DNA of 64,000 nt from Streptomyces broussonetiae. GTDB taxonomy: Bacteria; Actinomycetota; Actinomycetes; Streptomycetales; Streptomycetaceae. The stretch is from contig NZ_CP047020.1 in NCBI RefSeq assembly GCF_009796285.1, forward strand, positions 1,984,001 through 2,048,000, written 5' to 3'. The notes below the pieces were generated by a model. It saw nothing but the letters and a program-made list of their open reading frames with translations. It had not been told where the DNA came from and did no database searches. The first letter of the stretch is position 1. Each line of letters opens with the position of its first letter. The translations under genes were made by a program, and so were the position numbers. Of this stretch, positions 1-8,619 are shown piece after piece.

Positions 1-291
1 ACCTAGCGAGGTGTTACTCACGGGTCAATGACGACGCACCCTTTTTGTGGCCGGTGACGCCGATTCGGCCAGTCGATCGAATTCCCCGCAAGGGCCCAGA
101 TACGCGGCGAATTCCGTCACGGACGCGGGCCCGGTATCGCCCGGGCCCGCACGCCACACCACCCCAACCCCGGCAAAGCGTCCACCCGCTTCACCACACA
201 CTCACCCGCGCGCAACACGCCGGGACAGTCACGCGAAGTCTGTAAATTCCGCATGACGTCACGCCCCTGGCTCGAACACGATTCAACGACT
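1..291. other. Left edge, no gene supported
   Basis: No reading frame here has a convincing ribosome-binding site or recognisable protein. The open frames are short and rich in Arg and Pro, as expected of chance frames in GC-rich DNA. The only clear structure lies just to the right, a hairpin that ends the leftward gene. Confidence 0.5.
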
Positions 292-327
292 CGCCGGTGC
301 CCGGAGGAACCGCTCCGGGCACCGGCG
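292..327 (-). terminator. Strong hairpin terminator of the sigma/ricin-like gene
   Basis: A perfect inverted repeat has 15-bp arms (292-306 and 313-327) and a 6-base loop. It begins 6 bases past the stop codon of the leftward gene ending at 334. It has no T-tract, which is common in Streptomyces terminators. Confidence 0.75.
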
Positions 328-333
328 CCGGCG

Positions 334-2451
334 TCAGCGAAGCAGCGACCCCACGGCCGCCGGTACGGCGGCGGCCTCCCCCGTGACCGGCGGGAGCGCG
401 CCGCTCACCGCGTGCACCGCGGCACCGTCGCCGGACGCGGAACCGGACCCCGTACGGCCCCGGTCATGACCGGCGCGGACCTGGGCGATCCGGATCCCGT
501 TCCCGTCCCCGGACCGCCCCGCACGCCCGGAGCGCCCCGCCCGTCCCGGCTCCCACGGCTCCCCCGACAGCCCGGGCCCGCCCGGCACCCCGGGCGCCCC
601 CAGGTCTCCCGGTCCGTGTCCTGCGTCGTCGCCCTGCGGACCTCCGGCCTGCCCGGGGCAGAGGTCGGGCGCTCCCGGCGCACCGACTTCGCCCCGCTCA
701 CCCTGCACCGCCACCGCATCCGGATCGCCCCCCGGATCCGGCTCACCCGGCCGGCCCGGCGCGCCCCGTGGCACATCGGCCCGCCCCGCCCGGCCCTCGC
801 CCGGCTCCAGGATCCAGACCTGCCCCGGTGAGCCGTCCCGCCGCGCCACCCCCACTCCGGCGTCCGCCCCGTCGGCACCGGGAGCGAGCGCGAGGCCCTC
901 GTGCCGACGGAGCAGGATCTCGCCGTGCACGGTGATGTCGTAGGCCACCTCTCCGTCGTGCACGACGCAACCGGCCGGCACGACGCTCTTCGTCCCGGGG
1001 TCTGCGGCCGGACACAGGGACGGGTAGGCCGCGCTGCGCAGCAACCCGTCGTCCTGGTACGACCACAGCTGAGCGGCGGCGGCCGAGGAGCACGGCGCGA
1101 GCCCGACCCCCGCACCCGCCTCCACCCTGCCCCCGCGCACCTCCAGGCAGCGCCCGGAGACGAAGCCCCACAGGCTCCCGCGCGCGACCTCGACGGGCTC
1201 GCCCAGCGATCCGGGCGAGCCGCCCGGGCCACCCGAACCCACCGAGCCGACCGGACTGCCCGGACCGTCCCCGGCGCCCGGACCACCCCCCACCACCGAG
1301 CCGCCCGAGCCCGCCGAAGCAGCCGGCGCGGCAGAGTCGGCCGAGGCCGTCGAAGGCGACGTCCCGGGCGCCGTACCGGTGCCACCCGGGCGGGTGGTGT
1401 GGCCGACAGGGGCACCCCAGGTGGCGCCGGGCACGGGGACACCGTTGTCATCGGACCAGCTCCTGGCCACGAGTACGGTGGCGAGCAGCGCGAGCGCGGC
1501 CAGCCCGGCACCGACCAGCACAACCGTGCGGTGGCGGCTCCCCGGGCGGGTGCGGTGCCGGCCGCCGGCCCCTGCCCGCGCCGGGTCCGGTGCGGGGGCG
1601 AGCGGCCAGTCGTCGGCGGCGCCGCGCCCGGGGCGCGAGTCGAGATAGCGGCGGGCACCCCAGCCGAGCACGGTCTCGGCGAGCATGAGATCCAGACCAC
1701 CCTCGAACCGCCCGATGGTGTCGGCGGCGTGCAGGCAGTACGGACAGACCGTCAGATGCTGTCGCACATCAGGCAGCAGAACGCCGCCGCCTCGCATCGG
1801 GACGTCGAGGAGCCGGTTGTAGAAGCGGCATTCCTTCGTCGGCGCGAGTTCCCTGTGGGCGCGTACGCAACCCGTGCGGAATTGCTCGCGCGCCTGTTCC
1901 AGAGCGGTGGCCGCGACGGTCGGCTCCACCCCCAGCAGACCAGCGGGTATGGTTATCGGCTCCGCTTCCACCTCGGTGTGCCACAGAAGGCATTGCGAGG
2001 CGCCGGGAAGGGCCCGGAATGCGCGTTCGGCGAGTTGCCGTCTTTCCGGCGTTCGGTACTTGGCGGCGCGCAGTCCGCGACCGCCGGTGGGTTTGCGCAA
2101 TTCCGGCAGGGTCGCGCAGGTTCCGTCGTCCGCCGCCCAGGCTCGGACGGTGTCACGGACGGCGACCAGCAACTGCGGGCGCAGGGCGCCGCCGACGGCG
2201 CCGCCCGCCATCCGTCCGAGGACCTCGTGGAAGGCGGCGGTGGCGACAAGCGGTGCGGTGGGCCCGAAGGAGGCCAGGCAGACTACGGCGTAGTCGCGGG
2301 AGGCCCGCCAGTGCCGGGCGAGCAGCATGGCGACGGCGTGCCGGCGGGCGGCGTCCGGGCCTGCCAGCCGGGCGACGAGATTCCGGTCGGACTCCCCGCT
2401 CGGACCGGGCGGGGGCGGGTACGGCGGGCGTGGGGGGTAAGGGGACTGCAC
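334..2451 (-). CDS. Membrane-anchored sigma-70-like protein with ricin-type ectodomain
   Basis: The first 240 residues resemble a degenerate ECF sigma factor: a region-2-like helix set beginning SDRNLVARLAG, then a region-4-like part with LPGASQCLLWHTEVE. A short zinc-finger-like motif follows (QHLTVCPYC, spaced H-x3-C-x2-C). One membrane helix lies near residues 310-330, then a Ser/Gly/Thr linker, then a ricin B-lectin-like domain (SGRCLEVRG, AQLWSYQDDG, GQVWILEPG). The last 150 residues are Gly/Pro-rich with some collagen-like G-x-y runs. The GTG at 2451 is chosen because an AAGGAAA sequence precedes it; an ATG at 2484 is the alternative. I infer that the N-terminus is cytoplasmic and the lectin part is outside. 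DNA binding and sugar binding are unproven. Confidence 0.75.
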   Translation of the reverse strand: MQSPYPPRPPYPPPPGPSGESDRNLVARLAGPDAARRHAVAMLLARHWRASRDYAVVCLASFGPTAPLVATAAFHEVLGRMAGGAVGGALRPQLLVAVRDTVRAWAADDGTCATLPELRKPTGGRGLRAAKYRTPERRQLAERAFRALPGASQCLLWHTEVEAEPITIPAGLLGVEPTVAATALEQAREQFRTGCVRAHRELAPTKECRFYNRLLDVPMRGGGVLLPDVRQHLTVCPYCLHAADTIGRFEGGLDLMLAETVLGWGARRYLDSRPGRGAADDWPLAPAPDPARAGAGGRHRTRPGSRHRTVVLVGAGLAALALLATVLVARSWSDDNGVPVPGATWGAPVGHTTRPGGTGTAPGTSPSTASADSAAPAASAGSGGSVVGGGPGAGDGPGSPVGSVGSGGPGGSPGSLGEPVEVARGSLWGFVSGRCLEVRGGRVEAGAGVGLAPCSSAAAAQLWSYQDDGLLRSAAYPSLCPAADPGTKSVVPAGCVVHDGEVAYDITVHGEILLRRHEGLALAPGADGADAGVGVARRDGSPGQVWILEPGEGRAGRADVPRGAPGRPGEPDPGGDPDAVAVQGERGEVGAPGAPDLCPGQAGGPQGDDAGHGPGDLGAPGVPGGPGLSGEPWEPGRAGRSGRAGRSGDGNGIRIAQVRAGHDRGRTGSGSASGDGAAVHAVSGALPPVTGEAAAVPAAVGSLLR

Positions 2452-2782
2452 GGAACCATTTCCTTTCCAGCCGCAGAACCGCATGCGAAATGCCGCTCTG
2501 ACGGAAAGCAGTGAAAACAGTGCCTGATCGGTGCGTACCTCCAGGGCCGGCCTCGGCGTTCGACGCCTGCCTTTGCCCTCCCGCGGGGAGGCTCACCTTC
2601 GCACACGCGCATCACAGGAAACAAGCAGCTCGATTGACTCGACTTCAAAGTCGGCGAATTGCACAAGAGTTACCGCCGGTATCGCGTCCTCGGCCGGTTC
2701 TCGGGCGCCGGCAGCCGCGCCCCGGGAGTCCACAGCCGGTTCCCATGTTTCTCCGGGCGCACTCTCATCCGCGTGCCCCAGC
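2452..2782. other. Divergent promoter region before galU
   Basis: This 331-bp gap separates the leftward sigma/ricin-like gene from galU. It should carry both promoters, but I could not pick a convincing -35/-10 pair. It includes in-frame codons upstream of galU that lack family similarity and are treated as non-coding. Confidence 0.4.
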
Positions 2783-3745
2783 ATGAGCCGCATGATCGCC
2801 CCCCACTCCACAGCGAGCCCCGACTCGCCCCGCGCCGTCCGCAAGGCCGTCGTACCGGCCGCCGGACTCGGCACCCGGTTCCTGCCCGCGACCAAGGCCA
2901 CGCCCAAGGAGATGCTGCCGGTCGTCGACAAGCCGGCCATCCAGTACGTGGTCGAGGAGGCGGCCGCCGCCGGTCTCGACGACATCCTGATGGTCACCGG
3001 CCGGCACAAGCGGGCCATCGAGGACCATTTCGACAACGCCTTCGAGCTGGAACAGGCGCTGGCCGCCAGGGGCGACACCGTGCGCCTGGACGCCGTACGC
3101 GATCCCGCGCGGCTCGCCGACATCCACCACATCCGCCAGGGCGATCCGCTCGGCCTCGGCCACGCCGTGCTGTGCGCCCGCCACCACGTGGGCGACCAGC
3201 CCTTCGCGGTCCTGCTCGGCGACGATCTGATCGATCCGCGCGAGACCCTGCTCAGCCGCATGCTCGAGGTCCGCGAGCGCCACGAGGGCAGTGTGGTCGC
3301 GCTGATGGAGGTGGATCCGGAGCAGAGCCACCTCTACGGCTGCGCGGCCGTGGAGCCGACGGGTGAGGACGGCCTCGTACGGGTGGCCGGGCTGGTGGAG
3401 AAGCCGGCGCCCGGCACCGCGCCGAGCCGGTACGCGGTCATCGGCCGCTATGTCCTGGACCCGGCCGTGTTCGACGTGCTCGAGCGCACCCCGCCGGGCC
3501 GCGGCGGTGAGATCCAGCTGACCGACGCCCTGCAGGACCTCGCGGCGGGCGGCACCGTGCACGGGGTCGTCTTCGACGGCCTGCGCTACGACACCGGCGA
3601 CAAGGCCGACTATCTGCGCACGGTGGTCCGCCTGGCCTGTGACCGTCCGGACCTGGGGCCCGAATTCTCCCGCTGGCTCAAGGAGTTCGTGGCCGGCCTG
3701 GCGGACGGGGTGGGCGCCGACCACGAGGAGCGCCGGGCCGCCTGA
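2783..3745 (+). CDS. galU: UTP--glucose-1-phosphate uridylyltransferase
   Basis: The product makes UDP-glucose from UTP and glucose-1-phosphate, a cytoplasmic step feeding cell-envelope and capsular sugars. The nucleotidyltransferase signature KAVVPAAGLGTRFLPATKA lies near the N-terminus, followed by KEMLPVVDKPAIQYVVEEA, the FAVLLGDDLI metal/nucleotide motif, and the late GVVFDGLRYDTGDKADYL motif. At about 320 aa the length is normal. The chosen ATG gives a short lead into the conserved domain; a second ATG at 2792 is equally possible, and neither has a clear Shine-Dalgarno. An upstream frame open from 2531 is not believed to be translated. The gene converges on the thioesterase gene with a shared terminator between them. 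Confidence 0.93.
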   Translation: MSRMIAPHSTASPDSPRAVRKAVVPAAGLGTRFLPATKATPKEMLPVVDKPAIQYVVEEAAAAGLDDILMVTGRHKRAIEDHFDNAFELEQALAARGDTVRLDAVRDPARLADIHHIRQGDPLGLGHAVLCARHHVGDQPFAVLLGDDLIDPRETLLSRMLEVRERHEGSVVALMEVDPEQSHLYGCAAVEPTGEDGLVRVAGLVEKPAPGTAPSRYAVIGRYVLDPAVFDVLERTPPGRGGEIQLTDALQDLAAGGTVHGVVFDGLRYDTGDKADYLRTVVRLACDRPDLGPEFSRWLKEFVAGLADGVGADHEERRAA

Positions 3746-3764
3746 GTCGCCGGACCGACGCCAG

Positions 3765-3787
3765 GAGGGGCCCGGTGCGGGCCCCTC
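3765..3787. terminator. Bidirectional hairpin between galU and thioesterase gene
   Basis: Perfect 9-bp arms, GAGGGGCCC and GGGCCCCTC, enclose a 5-base loop. The hairpin lies 20 bases after galU and 16 bases beyond the end of the convergent gene, so it can serve both. Confidence 0.7.
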
Positions 3788-3802
3788 TCCCGCATTCCCG
3801 TG

Positions 3803-4270
3803 TCAGCCCTGGCCGCCCGGGCGCAGCGTCCACACGACGGTCATCTCGCCGGTGACGGCGCCGTCGGCGCGGCGGATCTCGATGGCCACAGGGAACTCGG
3901 GGCGCTCGCCCGCGTCCAGTTCGGCGACGACCTCGGCGGCCGGGCGGCCCAGGGTCGCGGTCGCGGTGACGGCGCCCATGGCCAGCTTCTTGTAGGCGAT
4001 CTCGGCACGGACGGCGAGCGGCACCGCACGCGAGAGCTGGTCCCCGAAGGCGGCGAGCACGATGGCCCCGCTCGCCGACTCCCCGAGCGTGAACATCGCG
4101 CCGGCGTGCGGCCCGCCCACGTGGTTGTGGTAGTCGCCCTGGTCCGGCAGGGACACCACGGCCCGGTCCCGGCTCGTCTCCAGGAACTCCAGGTTCAGCG
4201 TCCGGGCCATGGGCACGGTGGCGGCGAGCATCTCGCCGATCGACATCTGGTCTGCGCTCATGGACGTCAT
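3803..4270 (-). CDS. Hotdog-fold thioesterase-like protein (DUF4442/PaaI type)
   Basis: About 155 residues fit a single hotdog domain. The characteristic segment HNHVGGPHAGAMFTLGESASG holds the conserved His/Gly/Asp-Glu loop expected of PaaI/DUF4442 acyl-CoA thioesterases. The later part (AEIAYKKLAMGAVTATATL, MTVVWTLRP) supplies the family's beta strands. The substrate is probably an acyl-CoA but is unknown. The ATG at 4270 (MTSMSADQ) is preferred; a second ATG at 4261 is possible, and an in-frame codon at 4321 would add an atypical leader. The gene stands alone, facing galU and divergent from the next gene. Confidence 0.8.
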   Translation of the reverse strand: MTSMSADQMSIGEMLAATVPMARTLNLEFLETSRDRAVVSLPDQGDYHNHVGGPHAGAMFTLGESASGAIVLAAFGDQLSRAVPLAVRAEIAYKKLAMGAVTATATLGRPAAEVVAELDAGERPEFPVAIEIRRADGAVTGEMTVVWTLRPGGQG

Positions 4271-4373
4271 GTTACTCACGGGTAGAAGAAACTGACCAGC
4301 ACGGATTCGTACCGGTCCCACTTCGCTACGACCCTGACGAGGCCCGGTGACCGAATCGTGTCCATGACCGCAC

Positions 4374-4379
4374 TAGGGT
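4374..4379 (+). promoter_or_regulatory. -10 element TAGGGT, likely leaderless start
   Basis: TAGGGT lies 8 bases before the ATG at 4388, where no Shine-Dalgarno is present. This fits transcription starting at or next to the start codon. No good -35 was found. Confidence 0.4.
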
Positions 4380-4387
4380 TACAGGCC

Positions 4388-5404
4388 ATGTGGCCAGATC
4401 AGCAGCCGCCAGGGGGCGCGCCAAACCCGCAGCAGGATCCGCAGCAGAACCCGTACCAGCAACCGGGTTACCAGCAGCCGAATCCGTACCAGCAGCCCGG
4501 GTACCAGCAGTATCCGCAGGCCGGCCCGTACGGTCAGCAGCCGCAGTGGGGGCAGCCTCAGCCGCCCACCGTGCCCATGTCCCCGCCTCCGCAGGGCGGT
4601 GGCGGCCGTACCAGACTGATCGCGATCATCGCGGCGGCGGCGGTGGTGGTCGCCGCCGGTGTGACCGGATATCTGGTCCTCGGCAAGGACGGCGGCAAGG
4701 ACGACACGGCCGGCAAGGGCGGTGGGCAGAGCCATTCGCCGTCGGCACAGCCCTCGCCCTCCTCGTCGGTGACCGACGATCCGCGCGGCGTCAGCACCGA
4801 GAAGCCGACCATCGCGGGCTGGAAGGTCGTGGTCAACCCCAAGTGGGGCATCGCCTACGACGTGCCCGCCGACTGGTCCGTGCGGTCCCCTGAGCTTGCG
4901 GTCAATTTCACGTTCCCCAAAGGCGAAAAGGACACGGGCATCACAATGTCGGGCCTTGGCGAGTACAAGCCCACGTGGTGCACGTCGGATGACGACAAGG
5001 ACGGCCGAACCGAAGATACCTCACTGGCGGTCGTGGGTACCAAAGGCGCGAGCGGTGCCAAAGATACAGACGAGATCGCACTCAACACACCACCTTGGTG
5101 GGTCTACGGCGGCTACACCATGCCAGACAAGAAAAGCATCTCGTGGGACAAGAAGGCCACTCCCTTTACGTCCGCTTCAGGCGTCAAAGGCAGTTACGCA
5201 TGGGCCCAATCGACCCACACGCCGCGCAAGGGCAAGTGCGTGACCGACGGCAAGGCACTCACGTTCGGCTTCAAGAATGCAGCCCAGGACTATGTGTCGT
5301 TCAACTTCTTCGGGGCCACGGGTGTAAAGGGCGAAGTATCCAAGGCGACTGTCCTGAAGATTCTCCGCACAGTCCGGCTGCACGGAACGCCAGCAAACGA
5401 ATAA
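4388..5404 (+). CDS. Pro/Gln-rich single-pass membrane protein of unknown function
   Basis: The N-terminal 65 residues are cytoplasmic repeats of the type NPYQQPGYQQP, followed by a membrane helix (about residues 73-95, LIAIIAAAAVVVAAGVTGYLVLG). A Ser/Pro/Gly linker leads to a roughly 220-residue outer domain beginning GWKVVVNPKWGIAYDVPADW. That domain has a conserved-looking Trp-rich core and at least two Cys (around WCTSDDD and GKCVTDG) that could form a disulfide. Such proteins are common in Streptomyces but have no known function. From about 4,880 on, codon use shifts to many A- and T-ending codons, unlike neighbours. An in-frame ATG 30 bases upstream is less likely because the -10 element would then lie inside the gene. 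Confidence 0.8.
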   Translation: MWPDQQPPGGAPNPQQDPQQNPYQQPGYQQPNPYQQPGYQQYPQAGPYGQQPQWGQPQPPTVPMSPPPQGGGGRTRLIAIIAAAAVVVAAGVTGYLVLGKDGGKDDTAGKGGGQSHSPSAQPSPSSSVTDDPRGVSTEKPTIAGWKVVVNPKWGIAYDVPADWSVRSPELAVNFTFPKGEKDTGITMSGLGEYKPTWCTSDDDKDGRTEDTSLAVVGTKGASGAKDTDEIALNTPPWWVYGGYTMPDKKSISWDKKATPFTSASGVKGSYAWAQSTHTPRKGKCVTDGKALTFGFKNAAQDYVSFNFFGATGVKGEVSKATVLKILRTVRLHGTPANE

Positions 5405-5501
5405 GCCGACAGGGCGTGCCGACCACGCCGAAGCGGCCGGCACCCCACAACATCAGAGCCTGTCCAGGTAGTCACGGCTCACCCAGCGGCAATACCGCCT
5501 G

Positions 5502-5888
5502 TTATGGCAGCTTGTTCAGGGTCTCGAGGGGCACCCAGCGGCCGTACCACGTGTCACGGCCGTCATCAACCTTGCACGTAGGGTCGATACACTCCCAAAT
5601 TGTGTCGGTGTCACACTCGTAGAAGGAATTCACGAGCTGTTTTGCGCCGAGGCTGCCAGTGATTTTCGCCTTCCTCGAAGGTGCGTTAAAAACACCCGCC
5701 TGGTGCTTGGTCCTATAGTGGGCGCGTACAGGCTCGCACCTGACCGCCCCGGAGGTAGAGGCAGGTGAAGCCATCGGAGCACTAGCTTTACCCGCCCCAG
5801 AGGCCGAGGCGGGGGGCGCAATCAGGGCGGGTAAAGCCGCACCGATGAGCGCCACCGTACTAAAGAGCGCTGCGGCACGCTTGCGCAT
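5502..5888 (-). CDS. Small secreted SH3-like protein
   Basis: The product has 128 residues. It starts with a clear signal peptide: MRKR, then a hydrophobic stretch ending in ASASG, probably cleaved after an Ala-x-Ala site near residue 30. The mature part has about 95 residues and contains a segment like bacterial SH3 domains (VFNAPSRKAKITGSLGAKQ). Four Cys (RCEPV, ECDTDTIWEC, PTCKV) could form two disulfides. The start at 5888 is chosen because GAGAGG lies about 6 bases upstream; an ATG at 5915 has a weaker site. GC content is lower than in most neighbours. The target is unknown; cell-wall association is a guess from the SH3-like fold. Confidence 0.75.
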   Translation of the reverse strand: MRKRAAALFSTVALIGAALPALIAPPASASGAGKASAPMASPASTSGAVRCEPVRAHYRTKHQAGVFNAPSRKAKITGSLGAKQLVNSFYECDTDTIWECIDPTCKVDDGRDTWYGRWVPLETLNKLP

Positions 5889-5993
5889 GGTGGTCCTCTC
5901 TTCTCTTGTTGACATAGGTCACCCCACGACAATCGCCATGGACATGACCGAATTACCCTTGAGGGAATGAATCAGCGCAGTCAAGGAGGCGCA

Positions 5994-6059
5994 ATGCACG
6001 GCGAGTTGGTCCATATGGCGTTCTGGCAGAAATCGATTGCCAGTGGGGGCGAGCGATAG
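5994..6059 (+). pseudogene. 21-codon ORF, possible DUF397 remnant
   Basis: A strong AAGGAGG precedes an ATG that encodes only 21 residues before TAG. The segment FWQKSIASGGE resembles the W-x-KSS-x-SGG opening of DUF397 proteins, which are often partners of XRE regulators. No XRE gene is nearby and the rest of the domain is not readable in any frame. The rest of the gap to 6258 holds no other supported gene. It could also be a chance ORF or a leader peptide. Confidence 0.3.
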
Positions 6060-6258
6060 TCACCCACTGGGCGGGCCCTAACTACTCGCGGCTGACAGCG
6101 GCGGCCGTCGTGACCGACCTCGGTGCGAACGGTTCACTCATCGCCTCCGCGTTCGCCGTGCAGGACGCGTGCGACGACGACAGGGGGACGCGGGACTGGT
6201 CCCGGACGTGCGCATCCTGACCCGCCGTGCCCGGCCGGTCGCCGGCCCCCGGCCCGTG

Positions 6259-7104
6259 TCAGCCGATGCCGAACGCCCCGTCGGGGGGCTCGGGTGAGGG
6301 CACGGCCTCCGTGTCTGCGACCGGCCGCGCGGCACCGGTGAACTCCCTTACCGCCGCCCCGTGTTCGACCCGTGCCGGGAAGACGTCGGCGGCGGCGCGA
6401 CGGGCCAGGGCGGCGATGTCGACAGGCCGGTGCGAGGCGACCAGGACCGCGTTGCCGAACCGGCGTCCGCGCAGCACACCCGGCTCGGCGATCAGCACCA
6501 GCTCCGCGAACAGCTCGGCGAACGTGGCCAGTTGGGAGCGCAGGAAGGGAAACGGCGCCTGGTCGGCGAGGTTGGCGAGGTACACGCCGTGCGGCCGCAG
6601 CACCCGCTCGGCCTCGCGGGCGTAGGCCAGCGTGGTCAGGTGCGCCGGTACCCGGGCGCCGCCGAAGACGTCCGCGATCAGCACATCGGTGTGATCGTCC
6701 GGAGCGGCCTCCAGCCAGGCCCGGGCATCGGCCGGATGCAGTGCGATGCCCGAGCCCGCCGGCAGCGGCAGATGCTCGACGACCAGCTCGAGCAACCCCG
6801 CGTCGGCCTCGACGACGTCCTGCCGTGAGCCGGGCCGGGTGGCCGCCACATAGCGGGGCAGCGTCAGCGCGCCTCCGCCGAGGTGCACCACGTCCAGCGC
6901 CCGCCCGGCCTCGGCCACGACGTCCAGCACATGTCCGAGCCGCCGCGCGTACTCGAACTCCAGATGCTCCGGCTCGTCGAGATCGACGTACGACTGCGGC
7001 GCCCCGTCGACCGTGAGCAGCCAGGCCCGTGCCCGGTCGACATCGGGCATGAGCTTGGCGGTGCCGTGGTCGGTGGTGCGGGTGACGGGTATCGATTCGT
7101 TCAC
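6259..7104 (-). CDS. Spermidine-synthase-like SAM-fold protein
   Basis: The 281-residue product has a Rossmann-type methyltransferase fold like polyamine aminopropyltransferases. VVHLGGGALTLPRYVA (about residues 72-87) is the SAM-binding glycine loop and VVEADAGLLELV the acidic-residue strand. DVLIADVFGGARVPAHL corresponds to the catalytic-loop region. The acceptor-site residues of true spermidine synthases are not obvious, so the reaction is uncertain. The start is GTG, directly abutting the TGA of tuf3, so the two genes are almost certainly co-transcribed and probably translationally coupled. The last 20 residues are Pro/Glu-rich and look dispensable. Confidence 0.85.
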   Translation of the reverse strand: MNESIPVTRTTDHGTAKLMPDVDRARAWLLTVDGAPQSYVDLDEPEHLEFEYARRLGHVLDVVAEAGRALDVVHLGGGALTLPRYVAATRPGSRQDVVEADAGLLELVVEHLPLPAGSGIALHPADARAWLEAAPDDHTDVLIADVFGGARVPAHLTTLAYAREAERVLRPHGVYLANLADQAPFPFLRSQLATFAELFAELVLIAEPGVLRGRRFGNAVLVASHRPVDIAALARRAAADVFPARVEHGAAVREFTGAARPVADTEAVPSPEPPDGAFGIG

Positions 7105-8283
7105 TCATCCATTGTGGACAGTGGTCACGGTCCCCGCGCCGACGGTCCTGCCACCCTCGCGGACGGCGAACCCGAGACCGGGCTCCAAGGGCACCGCCCG
7201 CCCCAGCTCGACGGTCATCTCCACCGTCTCGCCGGGCCGGGCCGCGCCCACCGGACCGAGGTCGACGTCGCCGACCACGTCCGCCGTACGGATGTAGAAC
7301 TGCGGCCGGTACCCGGTGGCGACCGGAGTCGTACGACCGCCCTCGCGGCCCGACAGCAGGTACACCCGCGCCGAGAACCGCCGGGCCGGCGCCACACTCC
7401 CCGGAGCCGCCACGACATGCCCGCGCCGGACGGCGTCCCGGGGCACCCCGCGCAGCAGCACCGCCACGTTGTCCCCGGCCTGGGCCTCCACCATCGGCTT
7501 GCCGAAGGTCTCCAGCCCGGTGACGACGGTCTCGATGTCGGCGCCGAGCACGGACACCCGGTCCCCCACACGGAGCGACCCCCGCTCCACCGCGCCCGTG
7601 ACGACCGTGCCCCGGCCGGTGATCGTGAGCACGTTCTCCACCGGGAGCAGGAACGGCGCGTCCAGGTACCGTTCGGGCATGGGCACGTAGGTGTCCACCG
7701 CGTCGAGCAGCGCCTCGATCGACGCGGTCCAGCGCGGGTCGCCCTCCAGCGCCCGGAGCCCGGAGACCCGTACGACCGGTACGGAGTCCCCCGGGTAGCC
7801 CTGTGTGGTGAGCAGGTCGCGCACCTCCAGCTCGACCAGGTCGATCAGCTCCTCGTCCTCGGCGCCGTCCGCCTTGTTCAGCGCGACGACGATGTGGTCG
7901 ACGCCCACCTGCCGGGCGAGCAGCACGTGCTCGGCGGTCTGCGGCATGATCCCGTCGAGTGCGGAGACGACGAGGATCGCCCCGTCGAGCTGCGCGGCGC
8001 CGGTGACCATGTTCTTGATGTAGTCGGCGTGGCCCGGCATGTCCACGTGGGCGTAGTGCCGGGTGTCGGTCTCGTACTCGACGTGCGCGATGTTGATGGT
8101 GATGCCGCGCGCGGCCTCCTCCGGGGCCCGGTCGATGCGGTCGAACGGAACGAACGTGCCGGTACCGCGCTCGGCGAGGACCTTGGTGATGGCGGCGGTC
8201 AGAGTGGTCTTGCCGTGGTCGACATGACCCATGGTGCCGATGTTCAGGTGCGGCTTGGTGCGCACGTAGGCCGTTTTGGACAT
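7105..8283 (-). CDS. tuf3: Elongation factor Tu, divergent EF-Tu3 type
   Basis: The GTPase motifs are intact: GHVDHGKT (G1), [13 protein letters not shown] (G2), [12 protein letters not shown] (G3, with Met replacing the usual Cys) and ALNKAD (G4). Domains 2 and 3 follow ([14 protein letters not shown], then [11 protein letters not shown]). The protein has 392 residues but departs from housekeeping EF-Tu at many sites, such as [14 protein letters not shown] in the switch region. This pattern matches EF-Tu3 of S. coelicolor and S. ramocissimus. The S. ramocissimus EF-Tu3 was reported resistant to kirromycin-class inhibitors, so a resistance or stress role is a reasonable inference. GAGGT lies 7 bases before the ATG. 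No str-operon genes (rpsL, rpsG, fusA) are adjacent, confirming that this is not the main tuf. Confidence 0.93.
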   Translation of the reverse strand: MSKTAYVRTKPHLNIGTMGHVDHGKTTLTAAITKVLAERGTGTFVPFDRIDRAPEEAARGITINIAHVEYETDTRHYAHVDMPGHADYIKNMVTGAAQLDGAILVVSALDGIMPQTAEHVLLARQVGVDHIVVALNKADGAEDEELIDLVELEVRDLLTTQGYPGDSVPVVRVSGLRALEGDPRWTASIEALLDAVDTYVPMPERYLDAPFLLPVENVLTITGRGTVVTGAVERGSLRVGDRVSVLGADIETVVTGLETFGKPMVEAQAGDNVAVLLRGVPRDAVRRGHVVAAPGSVAPARRFSARVYLLSGREGGRTTPVATGYRPQFYIRTADVVGDVDLGPVGAARPGETVEMTVELGRAVPLEPGLGFAVREGGRTVGAGTVTTVHNG

Positions 8284-8526
8284 GGCTGTACCTCGAAGCC
8301 TCTCAGCCGTAAGGAGAAATGCGGGACCCCGAGGACCGGCCGACCCTCCCCCTGCGGGGTCCGCCGGACGTTCCGGAGAGGGTCAGCTTCGGGCGCCGTC
8401 GACGGCGGCCACGAGGAGCGGGACGGCAGCCTTCGGCGCATCCGCGACGGCGGATGCTGCGAGGAGGAAGGCGTACCGGAACATGGCGTCGATCATCGCC
8501 GACGGTGTGTCCGGCGTCGAATGGTT

Positions 8527-8580
8527 TTCCGTGCAGGCCGGTTCCGTGCAAACGGCTTCCGTGCAAACGGCTTCCGTGCA
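8527..8580. repeat. Four copies of TTCCGTGCA at a 15-bp period
   Basis: TTCCGTGCA occurs at 8527, 8542, 8557 and 8572, with mostly conserved spacers (AACGGC twice). The array lies about 245 bp upstream of tuf3. The surrounding gap (8284-8619) holds no supported gene. The repeat could be a simple slippage array or a set of regulatory sites. Confidence 0.6.
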
Positions 8581-8619
8581 GGCGGCTTCAGGGCCGGGAC
8601 ACGTTCCGGGCCGGCGCGT

